Positions 52,800-63,190 of a stretch of DNA of 64,000 nucleotides are shown piece after piece. Position 1 is the stretch's first letter, and each line of letters begins with the position of its first letter. Below the pieces are notes generated by a model, which saw nothing but the letters and a program-made list of their open reading frames with translations, searched no databases and was not told where the DNA came from. Position numbers and translations under genes: made by a program. The stretch is from Loripinus fragilis. Lineage: Eukaryota > Mollusca > Bivalvia > Lucinida > Lucinidae. The DNA lies in contig OZ026528.1 in the NCBI GenBank assembly GCA_964019695.1, positions 53,970,495 through 54,034,494 of the forward strand, read 5' to 3'.

Positions 52800-53423
52800 C
52801 TACTTGTGCAGATGTTTAATGGCTGAAACAATTGCCGATCTTATATTACGGATATACTTCCATTGTGCTGCATCAGAGATGTGCACACCATCATCATTTA
52901 ATGCACTAGTTAAGTAATCATACTCCCAAAAACCCTTATGGTTCCAAAGAATGGCTTTGTCATGGTCTTTGAGAAGCTGTCGTAGTGTAGTATTGGCGTC
53001 ATCTACCCGAGGGTTGAACCATTCGGGGTCAACATAATATCGCACAGGCCTGGAAGGTTCCAATCTGTGCAGTATTTGTAGAACAATTACACGCTGTACA
53101 TTGTATGAATTTATGAGATCATTAATAATAGAGTGGTACTCATTGATAAAATCTGAAACAGATCTTTGTGAATTGCACAAATCATTAGAGCCCAACTGTA
53201 ACACTACAATATGGGGCTCGAAATCCTTGACTGATTCAAGTTGTTGTCGGCGGAATGTATCCAATGACCCGCCACGGCGATCAGAGTATTGGATCCTCAC
53301 ATCCCTGGGGTGCAAACCCAAGGTGTAATTTACATCTGCACTTAGATTTCTGCGAATGTAAGATTTTAAGTTAGCAACAAACGAATGACCTCCAATGAGG
53401 ATTCTAGTAGGCTCCGTAGACAT
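52800..53423 (-). CDS. SGNH-hydrolase-like protein, 207 aa, intact
   Basis: ATG at 53421-53423, TAG at 52800-52802, no break. The frame is open 22 codons further up, but only from a TTG. Blocks of the SGNH fold: GGHSFV with Ser14 (block I, GHS instead of GDS), Gly51-Gly52 in DRRGGSL (block II), VVLQLGSNDLC with Asn80 (block III), and DDGVHIS with Asp178 and His181 (block V). Thus Ser, Gly, Asn and His, plus the Asp of the catalytic pair, are all present and an esterase-like activity is plausible. There is no signal peptide, so it is likely cytosolic. Single-exon GHS-type SGNH ORFs are often carried by invertebrate mobile elements (for example Ngaro-type), and tandem repeats lie just downstream. 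No recombinase or RT was seen beside it. A solo host gene is the alternative. Confidence 0.8.
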   Translation of the reverse strand: MSTEPTRILIGGHSFVANLKSYIRRNLSADVNYTLGLHPRDVRIQYSDRRGGSLDTFRRQQLESVKDFEPHIVVLQLGSNDLCNSQRSVSDFINEYHSIINDLINSYNVQRVIVLQILHRLEPSRPVRYYVDPEWFNPRVDDANTTLRQLLKDHDKAILWNHKGFWEYDYLTSALNDDGVHISDAAQWKYIRNIRSAIVSAIKHLHK

Positions 53424-53909
53424 GATTTCAATGTGAATTATTAAGTCCTTGAGTGACCTTCGTGGAATGCACGGAGTAAAACTGTTCAAATAATGTTTAT
53501 ATGAAACATGTACACGTAAAGCTTTTCTTGATCATTTATTCACCTTTATTTGTAAAGAATACAAGTACTGAGATAATAGGATGCAGAGAAATAGTAATGA
53601 TTTGATAATAGATATGATTGTTTTATTTCGAGTCTTGCGGAAGTGGAAATCATAATAAGTAAGAGACTGAAAGTACCAAAATGGACCGAAAGGCCAATGG
53701 GTATTGCAAAACACCAACTGGGAGAGTTTATCCCATAAACATATTTATCTCCAATAAATCGTATATACTGAGCTTATGTTGTTTGTTTCAAATATGAAGC
53801 TTCTTTATCTTTATAGTTTACGGTCAGTTGGGTCGATTTTAGGCCGTTGTTGTTATTCTCATCCGGATATGTTCTGCTTTTTTCGTCTGAATCACATGAC
53901 AGACGATCA

Positions 53910-53918
53910 ACTTCCGGT
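53910..53918 (+). promoter_or_regulatory. ETS-like box ACTTCCGGT
   Basis: A CTTCCGG core 44 bases upstream of the ATG of the small exon at 53962. ETS/GABP-type boxes of this form mark many TATA-less metazoan promoters. A CATCCGGAT lies at 53861. The SGNH start is about 490 bp away on the other strand. Confidence 0.4.
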
Positions 53919-53961
53919 CTGAAATCAATAACAAAATCAAAATTTGCTTTGAATGTAAAAT

Positions 53962-54019
53962 ATGTCAGGTTTGAGAGAAATAGGCAGCGTTATAGGCAAC
54001 ATTGATGACATTGAGAAAG
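53962..54019 (+). CDS. Candidate first coding exon
   Basis: ATG at 53962, then 19 codons MSGLREIGSVIGNIDDIEK and one base before a strong donor AAAG|GTAAAG at 54020. Upstream promoter-like box. The downstream exons are not visible: the next 2.5 kb is LINE, and the element at 57.6-61.0 kb follows. I do not recognise the protein. If real, the LINE lies in its first intron. Confidence 0.5.
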
Positions 54020-54099
54020 GTAAAGTGAATGTACAACCGAATGATGTCTCACTTTCAGTCACATACAGAAAAATGCGATAATTCAGGGCCTCATTATCA

Positions 54100-54503
54100 A
54101 AAGCAAGTATTTGCTTTCATAAAAATATTCCTGGAAAAAGATGATAATATTGTCAAGAGCAATCTGTGCAAAATTGATGGGAATAATCTCAAATACAATT
54201 CTAATCCCAAATTATTAGGAATCACACTAGATGAAGAATTAAACTTTCAACAACATGTGAACAGGACTGAAAAGAAAGCAAGTAGAGCATTACAAATTAT
54301 CAGAGAAGTAAAAGGTATATCTCAAATTTCAACTAAAAAGCTCATTGAACTATATGTGATCCTTGTCCGTTCTATAATGGAGTATGGATGTTCAGTGTGG
54401 CAAACTGTGACACGTCCTGATTTGAAAAAACTTGAAAATATTCAGAAAAAAGCTTTAGCTCTGTGTCTTGATCTACCAGTGACAGCATCTAGAGAAGCCA
54501 TGG
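54100..54503 (+). pseudogene. LINE RT thumb region, 5' part
   Basis: Open frame with KSNLCKIDGNNLKYNSNPKL, LGITLDEELNFQQHV, IIREVKGIS and LIELYVILVRSIMEYGCSVW: the region after the RT palm in Jockey/I-type LINEs. It ends at SREAM, where the 742-bp element interrupts, and resumes with EVAAGV at 55251. Confidence 0.85.
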
Positions 54504-55245
54504 TAGTGTTTCCCCCAGCCCCCAAAAAGGGCATGTTAAAGTTTCCAGGAAAAGGGCACTTTAAGCGCGCAACATTAGGCTAAGGGGGCACTTTTGAACG
54601 CGCGGCGACAGGTTAAGAGGGCACTTTTAAGTCCATGTGGTATGTCCCTTAGCATAATGTAGCTGTTATCAGTCCTTTTTAAATGCAAAATATACTTCTT
54701 ATTTAATTATTATTTTAGAATTTTCAAACCAGCTTTGGGACTCCTTTTTGAGCACACACTCATTAAATTATTATTTTTTTCAACTCTAATATTTTATCAG
54801 AAGCACATTATTATGGAAATCATTTTTTTCAATTGCCAAGATCACTTCCTAAGTTTTTAACCAGACTGCCTTTCTTTCCATTACTTGCTTTGACAATCTT
54901 ACTTGTACCTGGTTCAGATTCACACTTCATTTAAATAATTGCAAATTGGGATATTGTCATCAGTGATGTGTCAAAATTGCCTCAGGTGATTAGTGACCAT
55001 TGTAAAAGGATTAACACTGAGTAAAGTATTGTAACAGCAGGTGTCTTCCTTGCTACTTCAGGCTTCAAACTGAAAAAAAATATAACTTCCTTAGTTTTTG
55101 TCAGATTTTCATGATTTTTTTTACCAAAATGTAGGGCATTTTATGTAGTTTTAGAAAAGGGGCATGGCGTTGGGGAAAAGGGCATGGCGCTAGAGAAAAA
55201 GGGCATGGCACAACACCATGCTAAAACTGCCTAGGGGAAACACTA
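54504..55245. mobile_element. 742-bp foldback element inside the LINE
   Basis: Inverted ends TAGTGTTTCCCC on both sides. CATGG directly outside both ends (54499-54503 and 55246-55250), a 5-bp target duplication that falls within the LINE codons for Ala-Met-Glu. Repeated AAAGGGCATG and GGGCATGGCG words lie near both ends. TAGTG ends suggest hAT, though 8 bp would be expected there. An inverted fragment of the same left end lies at 57306-57369. Confidence 0.9.
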
Positions 55246-56572
55246 CATGGAAGTGGCTGCAGGGGTGGTTCCTTTAGATTTGCGTCTGTGTGAAATTGCT
55301 ATAAGAGATACAGCAAAGATTGCAGCAAAAATGCAAAATGATCCACTGAAATGTTATCTAGACAAATACAGAAATGAGGATGTATGGGACATCTCAGAAA
55401 CACCTATGGGAAAAGCTATGAGCCAAGTAGTGGAAATGAAGACTGTTACAGGAATTGGACTAGATTTCATGGAACCAGAACCAGACTATGCTCAGAATTC
55501 ATTTGTCAGAACTATAGAAAAACCGTCTTACTGGTCACAGCTTGGTTCTTCGAAAAATAGGTCTAATGAACAACAAGAAGAAGGAAAGGTCATCATACAA
55601 GATATGGTAAATGAAGTCTCGGCATCGGCATTGGTGTGCTTTACAGATGGGTCATGCCTACCAAATCCTGGACCATGCGGTGCTGGGGCAGTAATTTACC
55701 ATCCGGACGGACAAGAAGAGTGTATTAAGAGACCTGTAGCGGCGTAAGGTTCTATTCTTCTTGGAGAGCTAGTGGCCATTCTGTCAGTAACAGAGCATCT
55801 TGTTGCAAACAATTCTCAGATTCAGCATAGGGAAATTAGAATATTTTCGGACAGCCAGACAGCAGTGGGTATAATTACTTTGAACTGGGTATCAAAGCAT
55901 TATTTAGATGTCATCAGAAAAATCAATGAAAACATATCTTCACTAAAATCAAAGGGATGGAATTTAGAAATTGTGTGGACCCCAGGACATAGTGAAGTAC
56001 AAGGTAATGAGGTTGCTGATAGATTGGCAAAGGAAGCAGCAATGGAGGCAAAAGACTTTGGGGAGGAGACAAGTATTGTGACCGTACAAGATGTTAAGAG
56101 GCATGCAAGAGTCAGCATCAGATACAAGTGGCAGCAAAGATGGGATATTGGGGAGTCTGGGAGAGACTTCTACCTCTGCAAACCCTTCCTTAAAAGTAAT
56201 CCTCGCTTGGACTATCCCAATATAAAACTCTACAAACAAATGCTACAATTAAGTACTGGCTACAGTAAACTGAGTGATTACAGACATAAACTTGGTCAGG
56301 TGGCATCAAGGTTCTGTGAGTGTGGGCAAATTGAAACAGTACAACACTACCTTCTGGAGTGTCCATTGTATGATGAAGCCAGATACACTCTAATGAAAAG
56401 ACTGAGAGAACAGCTAGGAATTCATGCACCTAGTATCTACACCCTGCTAGGTTATGACAGTCCGGCGGAGTTTCCCAACTGGAGGGAGTTAATTTGTGAA
56501 GAAGTAGGAGGCTACATTGAGAGGACAGAGAGATTCAAAGAAACAAAGGACCAGAAACTTGCATCTCAATAG
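55246..56572 (+). pseudogene. LINE RNase H and C-terminal domain, one stop
   Basis: After a linker comes an RNase H domain: CFTDGSCLPNPGPCGAGAVI (first Asp), GELVAI (Glu), IFSDSQTAVGI (second Asp) and WTPGHSEVQGNEVADRLAKE (His and last Asp). All catalytic positions are kept. One TAA at 55745-55747, between the first Asp and the Glu, breaks an otherwise single frame. The C-terminal part has a CECG...H....C zinc pattern (FCECGQIETVQHYLLECPLY). The frame ends TAG at 56570-56572. Few lesions suggest a young insertion. Confidence 0.9.
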
Positions 56573-56579
56573 TTTTTTT

Positions 56580-57305
56580 CTTCCAATAATTTATTTTAGA
56601 TCTCTTTTTGATAAATAACAGTTTAAATTTGGCGTAAAATTACCAGAGAGAAAAATACCGAAGAGCTAGATCTTACCTTTGGAGAAGAATACCTGAGTGC
56701 AAAGTTCAGCCTGAAACGGCGTAGATTGAAGATTGAAGATTGGTTGGAGAGAGTCGATCATAAATGAACTAAGACAATACCTTGCCAGTACTGGTCGCCT
56801 TTTCAGCAGAGTTGCTGATGAGGACGTGCCACAATAATCTGTTGACCGTATCAAACACTAAATCTCTTAAGTACATTTGTGGAAACTTTACATTTGAAGA
56901 CAAATGTAGTGAAATACGTTTTACCTTTCCTACAAGGGTCTGAGACGATTGAAGACTAGGCACCAAGCTGGTACAGTTGAATATATACTGCAATAGCTAA
57001 ATCATGTGCTTTGTCTCTCAGAGTCCATTTTCGTCTTGTTGTACGGCTGTCGTGCGCCTAGTTGTACAGCTGCCATGCGCCTTCAAGACTGGTAGCACTA
57101 TCTACACCCAATTTCACCACAGTGGGATATCTTGTCGATACATTGCTGGACAGCGCGCAACTGCCTAAAATGTCCCCGAGAGACTATTAAGATAGTTAGA
57201 TAGACAACTGGTCGACAGTTTTATTCTAAGTTAATTGACCTGTTACTGATAATTATAATTGGTATTCGTGCAATTAGGGATAATAATATAATGTATATTG
57301 TCTTG
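56580..57305. other. No gene seen
   Basis: Possibly LINE 3' UTR at its start. A repeated GCGCCTAGTTGTACAGCTG / GCCATGCGCCTTC pair near 57050-57080. Otherwise nothing. Confidence 0.4.
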
Positions 57306-57369
57306 CGCTTAAAATGCCCTTTTCTTGGAAACTTTTCCATGCCCTTTTTGGGGGCTGGGGGAAACACTA
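57306..57369. mobile_element. Inverted end of the 742-bp foldback element
   Basis: CATGCCCTTTTTGGGGGCTG then GGGGAAACACTA is the reverse complement of 54504-54540. The other end was not found nearby, so this copy is truncated. Confidence 0.75.
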
Positions 57370-57584
57370 TTTGAATGCAGTCAATGGGCAACATTTCTGC
57401 ATATGACTACTTCTGTATATTGCCGGGTAATGAAACCTGTAATATATATGTACGAAAATCGGAGTGGGTTGTTGACAGGATGAAAATTTCCATTAGCTGG
57501 TCATGTTTTTTAGGGACACTGAGTATAAAATTGTGGCCATCCCATGATACTGCGCTGTAGTCTAGGCAAAACAATGTATATGTA

Positions 57585-58724
57585 CGGTAAATCTTGTATT
57601 AGTTCGTACACTCGAATAGTTCGTACACCATAAATTATTCATGACCGGTCAGCTCAAAATGTCATGTATTAGTTCGTACAGTGGTCATTTTTCCTATTTG
57701 TAATTTTAATAGTTCGTACACAGCGTTTTTTCCGTTCATTTGGTCAATCAGTGTGTCTGTCTACGATGCTTTCTTTTTTCGTCGAGCACGTCAGTTAACA
57801 AACATATCAGCGGAATAGGAGCGTTTCACCGGTCAGTGCGATCGTCAGTGTCGCTTATGCGCGTGCATCCAGCATTGATGCATGCCAAACTTTTATTCAA
57901 TGATAAACGCTAGGTTCAATGAACGTCGGACTGATGCAAATCGCGGAGATATTTTGTCCAGTCATGACAAAAATCAAACACATGTAAGTGGATGAAGAAT
58001 CTAGACACCTACGTACTCCCACTAATTAGCTGTGCTTTAAATGTGCGTGCATCAATTTCATTTCTAAGTTTCACCAAAACGCGCACGCAATAAGCGTAAT
58101 AAAATAACTATATACATTGTATATCCGATGGAACTTTTTATCAAACAAAGACGACACTGATGAGCCTAGCGCGGCGTCCTCATGAAATTGTATTATGGGT
58201 CTTACACATTAAATGATTACTGTGGATCATCACACGTACGCACAGACGCACAAACCAAGATAAAAGTGATTAATGCATGCTTCTGCATCATGCTTTACAT
58301 TGGGCTGTCTATGAAACAAGCCAGTTCATGAGATTATGGTACCTCTCGCATATGCAACCAGCGAAGGCTCAGACGAGCCTGCACACCCAAACAGTCTTGC
58401 CAGGGGCATAAATGCTCACATACAAGTAGATGAAGGTGCATGTCTAAAGTTAGGCTTATAGTCCCACTAACACCGCAACAAATTGCTTGCTTTCAGATAA
58501 GAAAAAAATGGTCGAATAAGCCTCTCGTTTACCGTCCGTGTATATTTAAATCTGCAACTTAGCTTTTTTACCCAATTCCGCGAGAAACTTTTTTGTATGC
58601 AAACACCAAAGGCGCAGATCAGCCAATTATCTTTAGAAAGTATGATTGCTAAACCTGCTACATGCAAAAAATAAAAAAATAAAATTCCTGTCAGACATGC
58701 GTGCGCGGATCCAGACAATTCCAA

Positions 58725-58767
<43 letters not shown>

Positions 58768-60972
58768 CGAATTGCTTCTCGAGGGAGGTTCGTACCAGTT
58801 TTTCTTCTAGGAAACAAATGGCAACTTATGATTTTCATGGGGAGGTTCGGACCCCCTGCCCCCTCTGTCTCCGCCCATATCAGAGTTTCAAACAGTTTGA
58901 ATTCACATTTAATTATTTTTTTTTTGCTGGGCCTGGTCAATTCACAAAACGTCTGCTAATTATAACAGCTGACGCCAAGGGCAAAGACAGCATGATCCTT
59001 TTTAAGATCAAAGAGACCGCGCACATCAATTCCGGCCACGTGTTGTTTTTAAAGTTTGGGGCCACACGTGATGATGACCTTGACGCAAGAAAATGTACAT
59101 TACACATTAAATGGGGGGGGGGGGGGGGGGGGGGGGGGGTCGAGGCCCGACGGCCAGAAAACAGTCTGGACAATGTTTTTTTAGTCATCAACTTATTTTA
59201 CAGTTTACAGTTTACAGAGTGGATCCAATGGTTTTATTACAGAGGGGAGGAGGGGGTCCAACTTCTTCCAGGGGGTGGGGGTGTCCAAAGAAACCCATAT
59301 AACTTGTGATTTTCCAGAGGGACCCCTACCCCCCCCCCCTCTGGATCCGCACGTGGGATCGCCTGACGCCACTGTTTGCTTACAGAATCATGGTCTATCA
59401 AAATTTAAATAAAGCTGAAAAAATACCACCCAACGACGACTAAACGGAAAAAAGCTATCACCTGCTGGTCGAGATAGCAAGTGCGGATCCAGAGGGGGGT
59501 CAGGGGGTCCGGACTCCTTTGGAAAATCACAAGTTATATGGGTTTCTTTAGGGTATAAGCAATTGGACCCCCCTGGAAAAAGTTGAAACCACCCCCCCCC
59601 CCCCCCCTGGAAAACGTTGGACCCCCTCTGGAACCTTGAAAAATGATAGTTTTCTTCGAAATTAACCATTTGACTTTAGTAAAATAAGCTGAGGACTAAA
59701 AAACGTTGTCAGGGCTTTTTTTTGTCAAATTGACCCGGACCCCCCCCCTGACGAAAAATCCTGGATCCGCGCATAGAAAGCAAGGTGTACAGGGGATAGC
59801 ATGGTGTTCAAATAATAGTGCAAAGACTAGCATGTGCATCCAACCCTGTTTCTGGCTGTAAAAGAGTCGGACTAACTCAAATCACGAAAGGCAGATTTTC
59901 TCATGTAACGGCTTTTCCATGGTCAAGCGACCGAAGATGACAAAGTACGGGAATCTGGTTCTACATTGATTGCCATTATCATAATCTTAGAATGCTAAAA
60001 GCCTTACACGAGCTATATTTGGTCCGAGCTAACACGTAATGGGGTGTGCGAACAAGCTGAGCATGTTATGTCGCCACAAGGAATACGACGTATGATGAAG
60101 ACTCGAACCAACCAACCTATGCAGAAATATAGGTGTTCATACAAAGCCTTTAAATGGAGTAAGCATTCGCAAAAACGTAAGTTGTGGGTCTTTTTACAAT
60201 ATGAAGGCAGAGAAATGTACTACTCTGATTCATGAGAGTTCTGCGTTCCAGTTGTTCATATTTCATATTTAGAAGTCGCCATTTTCATTTTCAGTTTTCA
60301 TTCCAAATCAATGAGTGTACGCGTACGTCTAACCTGTAGGACTGAATGTACGTACATGTATTGTCTTGTCTACTTCTATGCTGCATTTTCGAGGGTTCTA
60401 AGAAAATAAGAATCTACACCATGACCAAAAACGAAAGCTGCGATACACATTGCTCTGTTACGTTGTAGAGCTAGCCGTCGGTAGTGAACAGAAGTTGTAT
60501 TTTTGTTATGATTCCTCGGATCCAGTGGGTCCGAGTATGATTCCAATCAAGACAATCGTCATAGAACAAGTCCGACGTGACATCTCTTCCGTAAAGCAGG
60601 CCTATGTAAAGTTGGCCTGTAACCGGGTGATATCGCCGGGTATATCGCACATTGCATGTGAGTCGGTTGAAACGGCAATCCGGACTTTTATGTTTGGTTG
60701 TTTATTTTCAATCTTTCACCATGCTATTAAGAATGTTGTTTAAATTGAAATACTGATCAGACATTCAGCCTGTAATTAGGCTAAAAGGATAAACAGAAAT
60801 TGCTCCCTCTTTGGCAATTTTCGCAGGTTTTTGGTCCCGTTTTTCGATCTTCAGAATTTCATTTTATTAGTTCGTACAGTCCCGTTTCTCAAAAAAAAAT
60901 ATATTTTTTATTAGTTCGTACACAGCGAAAAATAATTATTTTTTACTGTACGAACTAATACAAGATTTACCG
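57585..60972. mobile_element. Long TA-target element with TTCGTACA arrays, copy 2
   Basis: A 3388-bp unit flanked by TA (57583-57584 and 60973-60974), with the same perfect 26-bp inverted ends and TTCGTACA arrays as 31197-34804 and the same orientation. G runs reach about 40 at 58726-58766 and about 28 at 59113-59139. It lacks the 255-bp stretch of copy 1 and has a few bp more near 60480-60545. The small open frame near 60044-60235 differs from copy 1 at three bases, each changing an amino acid, which argues against a protein under selection. Confidence 0.9.
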
Positions 60973-60974
60973 TA

Positions 60975-61112
60975 CGTGGAATCATAATGGAATCAGACAG
61001 CAAGGAATCTATATATACTTTGTAAAGTGCCACCTGGAAGAGTAATATCTGATTGTGTAATCTGTAACTAACTAAACATCAATCACTTGTATACTTCTGT
61101 ACTGCCCAGGGC
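60975..61112. other. No gene seen
   Basis: Short spacer between the element and LINE debris. Confidence 0.4.
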
Positions 61113-61865
61113 ATGTTGCATCATGGGCAAGTGCTGTCAGCAAAATGGTTACAATCACTTGAAATAACCAAATCTAGAAAGTTCAGAGGATGGCAGCCCA
61201 CTGGACCTGCACGATGGCTAAACACAATTACTGACATCAAAATACTTGATGCTCTTGAGTGGCCACCTTTTTGGGCCCATAGAAATTGGTCCTCTTTGCT
61301 TCTCTTTCATGAGATTCTCTGTGGCGCTGTGTATATTGAAAAAGACAAGTACTTGGCTCTGCATGCAGTAGTAGCGTGCACTAGGTAAGGAGGTAGGCTA
61401 TTCCACTCACTGATGGTACATGTATGTGGTAGGTAGATGTTAAAACTCTTATATTGCTCATAGTTGCTTTGGATCCGGATTTAGCTCTGATCATAGGATC
61501 TTGTACCACTTACGCACTGTTGGAAGCTTTGACATAATCAGGTAGAGTGACTATACTGGATGATCGAGTTGTTGCAAACTGTATCGGGTAAAAGGTTGTT
61601 ATTATTCTTTTGTTTTTGCGTCTATGTTCAGCAGGAGGCAAGTTCAAATTGTCAAGCATGGATGTTACGCTCCTGGGTTAATGCTGTGTTGATAGTAGGT
61701 ACCAGTTACAAAACGGGCTCCTTTTTGCTGAATCTTTTCTAGTGATTGAATGTCTTGTTTGTAGTAGGGCCGTAGGGGTCCCAAACTGTTAAAGAATATT
61801 CCTGTTGAGGAGGATAAGTGCGGTGAATGCCCTTGACTTAACATCCTGGCTGCACCCATATATTG
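61113..61865 (-). mobile_element. LINE RT C-terminal remnant
   Basis: Reverse strand near 61665-61790: GPLRPYYKQDIQSLEKIQQK and GARFVTGTYYQHS, the LE-x-x-Q-x-x-GARFVTG signature after the RT thumb in CR1/Jockey LINEs. The rest down to 61390 is stop-ridden. The plus-strand open frame at 61113-61388 is probably its antisense. Confidence 0.65.
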
Positions 61866-62082
61866 AGTGCTGAGTCAGGGATTTTCCTACCTTTCTGAAG
61901 TTGGGGCCAGGGGCCTGTTGAATTTGGGGAAAAAAGCATTTGGATCATCAAACTTAGGAAAATTTGATGCAGTCTAAAAGAACTGGAACGCCATTCTAAA
62001 TGGATTGAAAATCATATGAGGTATATTATAGCAGTATAAAGCTGTAACATTTTTGTTGATTTAATTGCCCTTCACAAAAACT
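61866..62082. other. No gene seen
   Basis: AT-rich, no recognised repeat. Confidence 0.4.
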
Positions 62083-62150
62083 CATGAAAAATTGCATACA
62101 AATGTGAATGAAAACATGTTTTCATTCACATTTTTATGCAAATTTTCATG
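62083..62150. repeat. Hairpin, ATGTGAATGAAAACATG
   Basis: CATGAAAAATTGCAT..AAATGTGAATGAAAA and its mirror TTTTCATTCACATTT..ATGCAAATTTTCATG; the central stem is perfect over 17 bp. Confidence 0.85.
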
Positions 62151-62424
62151 TTTTCATCACAATCCCTGTAAGTTTTCTTCATGGAATGGTTTGCCAGACC
62201 AAGCTGTGACTGCACTGAATTTTTAACACAATCAAGATCTGGTTAGACAAATTCATTGGAGATTTATGTAATATGCAGTATTTTCGGAGAGCCTTTGAAT
62301 GCCCAACTTGCATCCCCTACCAGCTATTAAAGTAAAGTATGGAACTTCATGTCACTTCAAATATCTTTGAAAACTCTTGTACGACAGCCATCAGCCTACT
62401 TGTAGTATGTACAATATTGGTTGG

Positions 62425-62605
62425 TTGGTTTGATTCTTTATGTCTCAGTCAACAGCTATGGTCATGTCGAGACAGTCAGTTCCCCTAACCACACTTTTTC
62501 CTGGGCAAGCTTGACTAAGGGGTTAACCAGTACTTTGTCCACATGCTTTCGCTTGTGATTGACAACAACCCTTCTTGAATCAGCGGAAGGGAGGAGAATG
62601 GCAGT
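62425..62605 (-). mobile_element. SINE 3' half, family A
   Basis: TTTATGTCTCAGTCAACAGC, GTCATGTCGAGACAGTCAGT, TCCTGGGCAAGCTTGACTAA and GACAACAACCCTTCTTGAAT match the reverse strand of 19205-19525. The tRNA-like head is missing. Confidence 0.8.
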
Positions 62606-63084
62606 ACATTATAATTAAAATGATTGAAAAATTTAAGATAAAGTAAATCATTCATGAATGAACCAAATATGTTCTTCCTTTGTCAGTTTTTGATAAAGAT
62701 TTTTTTGAAAAGCAAATCCTTTTTGGCAATTATTTTGTCTGTTTTTTAAGGGTGCCCAAGCGGAAGTGTGATATGCCCCCGTTGTTGTTGTTTCTAGAAA
62801 ATTTTGCCTGTTACTATCCTCAGGAGTTTTCTGTGAGTTGGAAATTTATCAATGTGCAAATTGCAGATCTAAGTCATTATTTGCTTAATAGAAACAAATA
62901 AAAATGTGTTGATTGCAGCACTTGTCCTGAAGTAGCTTTTTAATATTTGAAAAAGACAACTATTCATGTTTTCATTTTGCCACTGGGTAATCAATATTTC
63001 TGCTTGGCTTCACAATTTTCAGAGATGTTTCGGATCATCATAGACATTTTCCTCAAACTTTAAGCATGTTCAGTTGCCATTTGC
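62606..63084. other. No gene supported
   Basis: An open stretch at 62680-62901 follows TTTGTCAG and codes for aromatic-rich sequence, but I see no donor, motif or phase partner. Confidence 0.4.
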
Positions 63085-63190
63085 AAGCATGGGTCTTCTT
63101 GGGTTAAACCAGTACTAAACAATTAATTCGTCTTGCTCAAGGACACAATGCAGTGACGCCAATCATGCTCGAACCCGCAACCCCTCGGTT
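63085..63190 (-). mobile_element. SINE fragment, family B
   Basis: GGGTCTTCTTGGGTTAAACC, CGTCTTGCTCAAGGACACAA, TGCAGTGACGCC and CATGCTCGAACCCGCAACCC (box B on the reverse strand). Confidence 0.75.

Noticed and set aside
53532..53717. Recombinase or RT upstream of the SGNH ORF
   Set aside because: I looked for a tyrosine recombinase (R...HxxR...Y) or RT motifs on the minus strand above 53.4 kb and saw none; only an AT-rich frame without motifs.
58701..59309. 202-codon open frame with poly-Gly
   Set aside because: The frame is kept open by G homopolymers; the same DNA in copy 1 (32576-33536) is broken into other frames.
61113..61388. 91-codon plus-strand frame
   Set aside because: It lies antisense to LINE remnant sequence and shows no motif of its own.
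62680..62901. Possible exon after TTTGTCAG
   Set aside because: No donor, no partner exon, composition explained by T-rich DNA.
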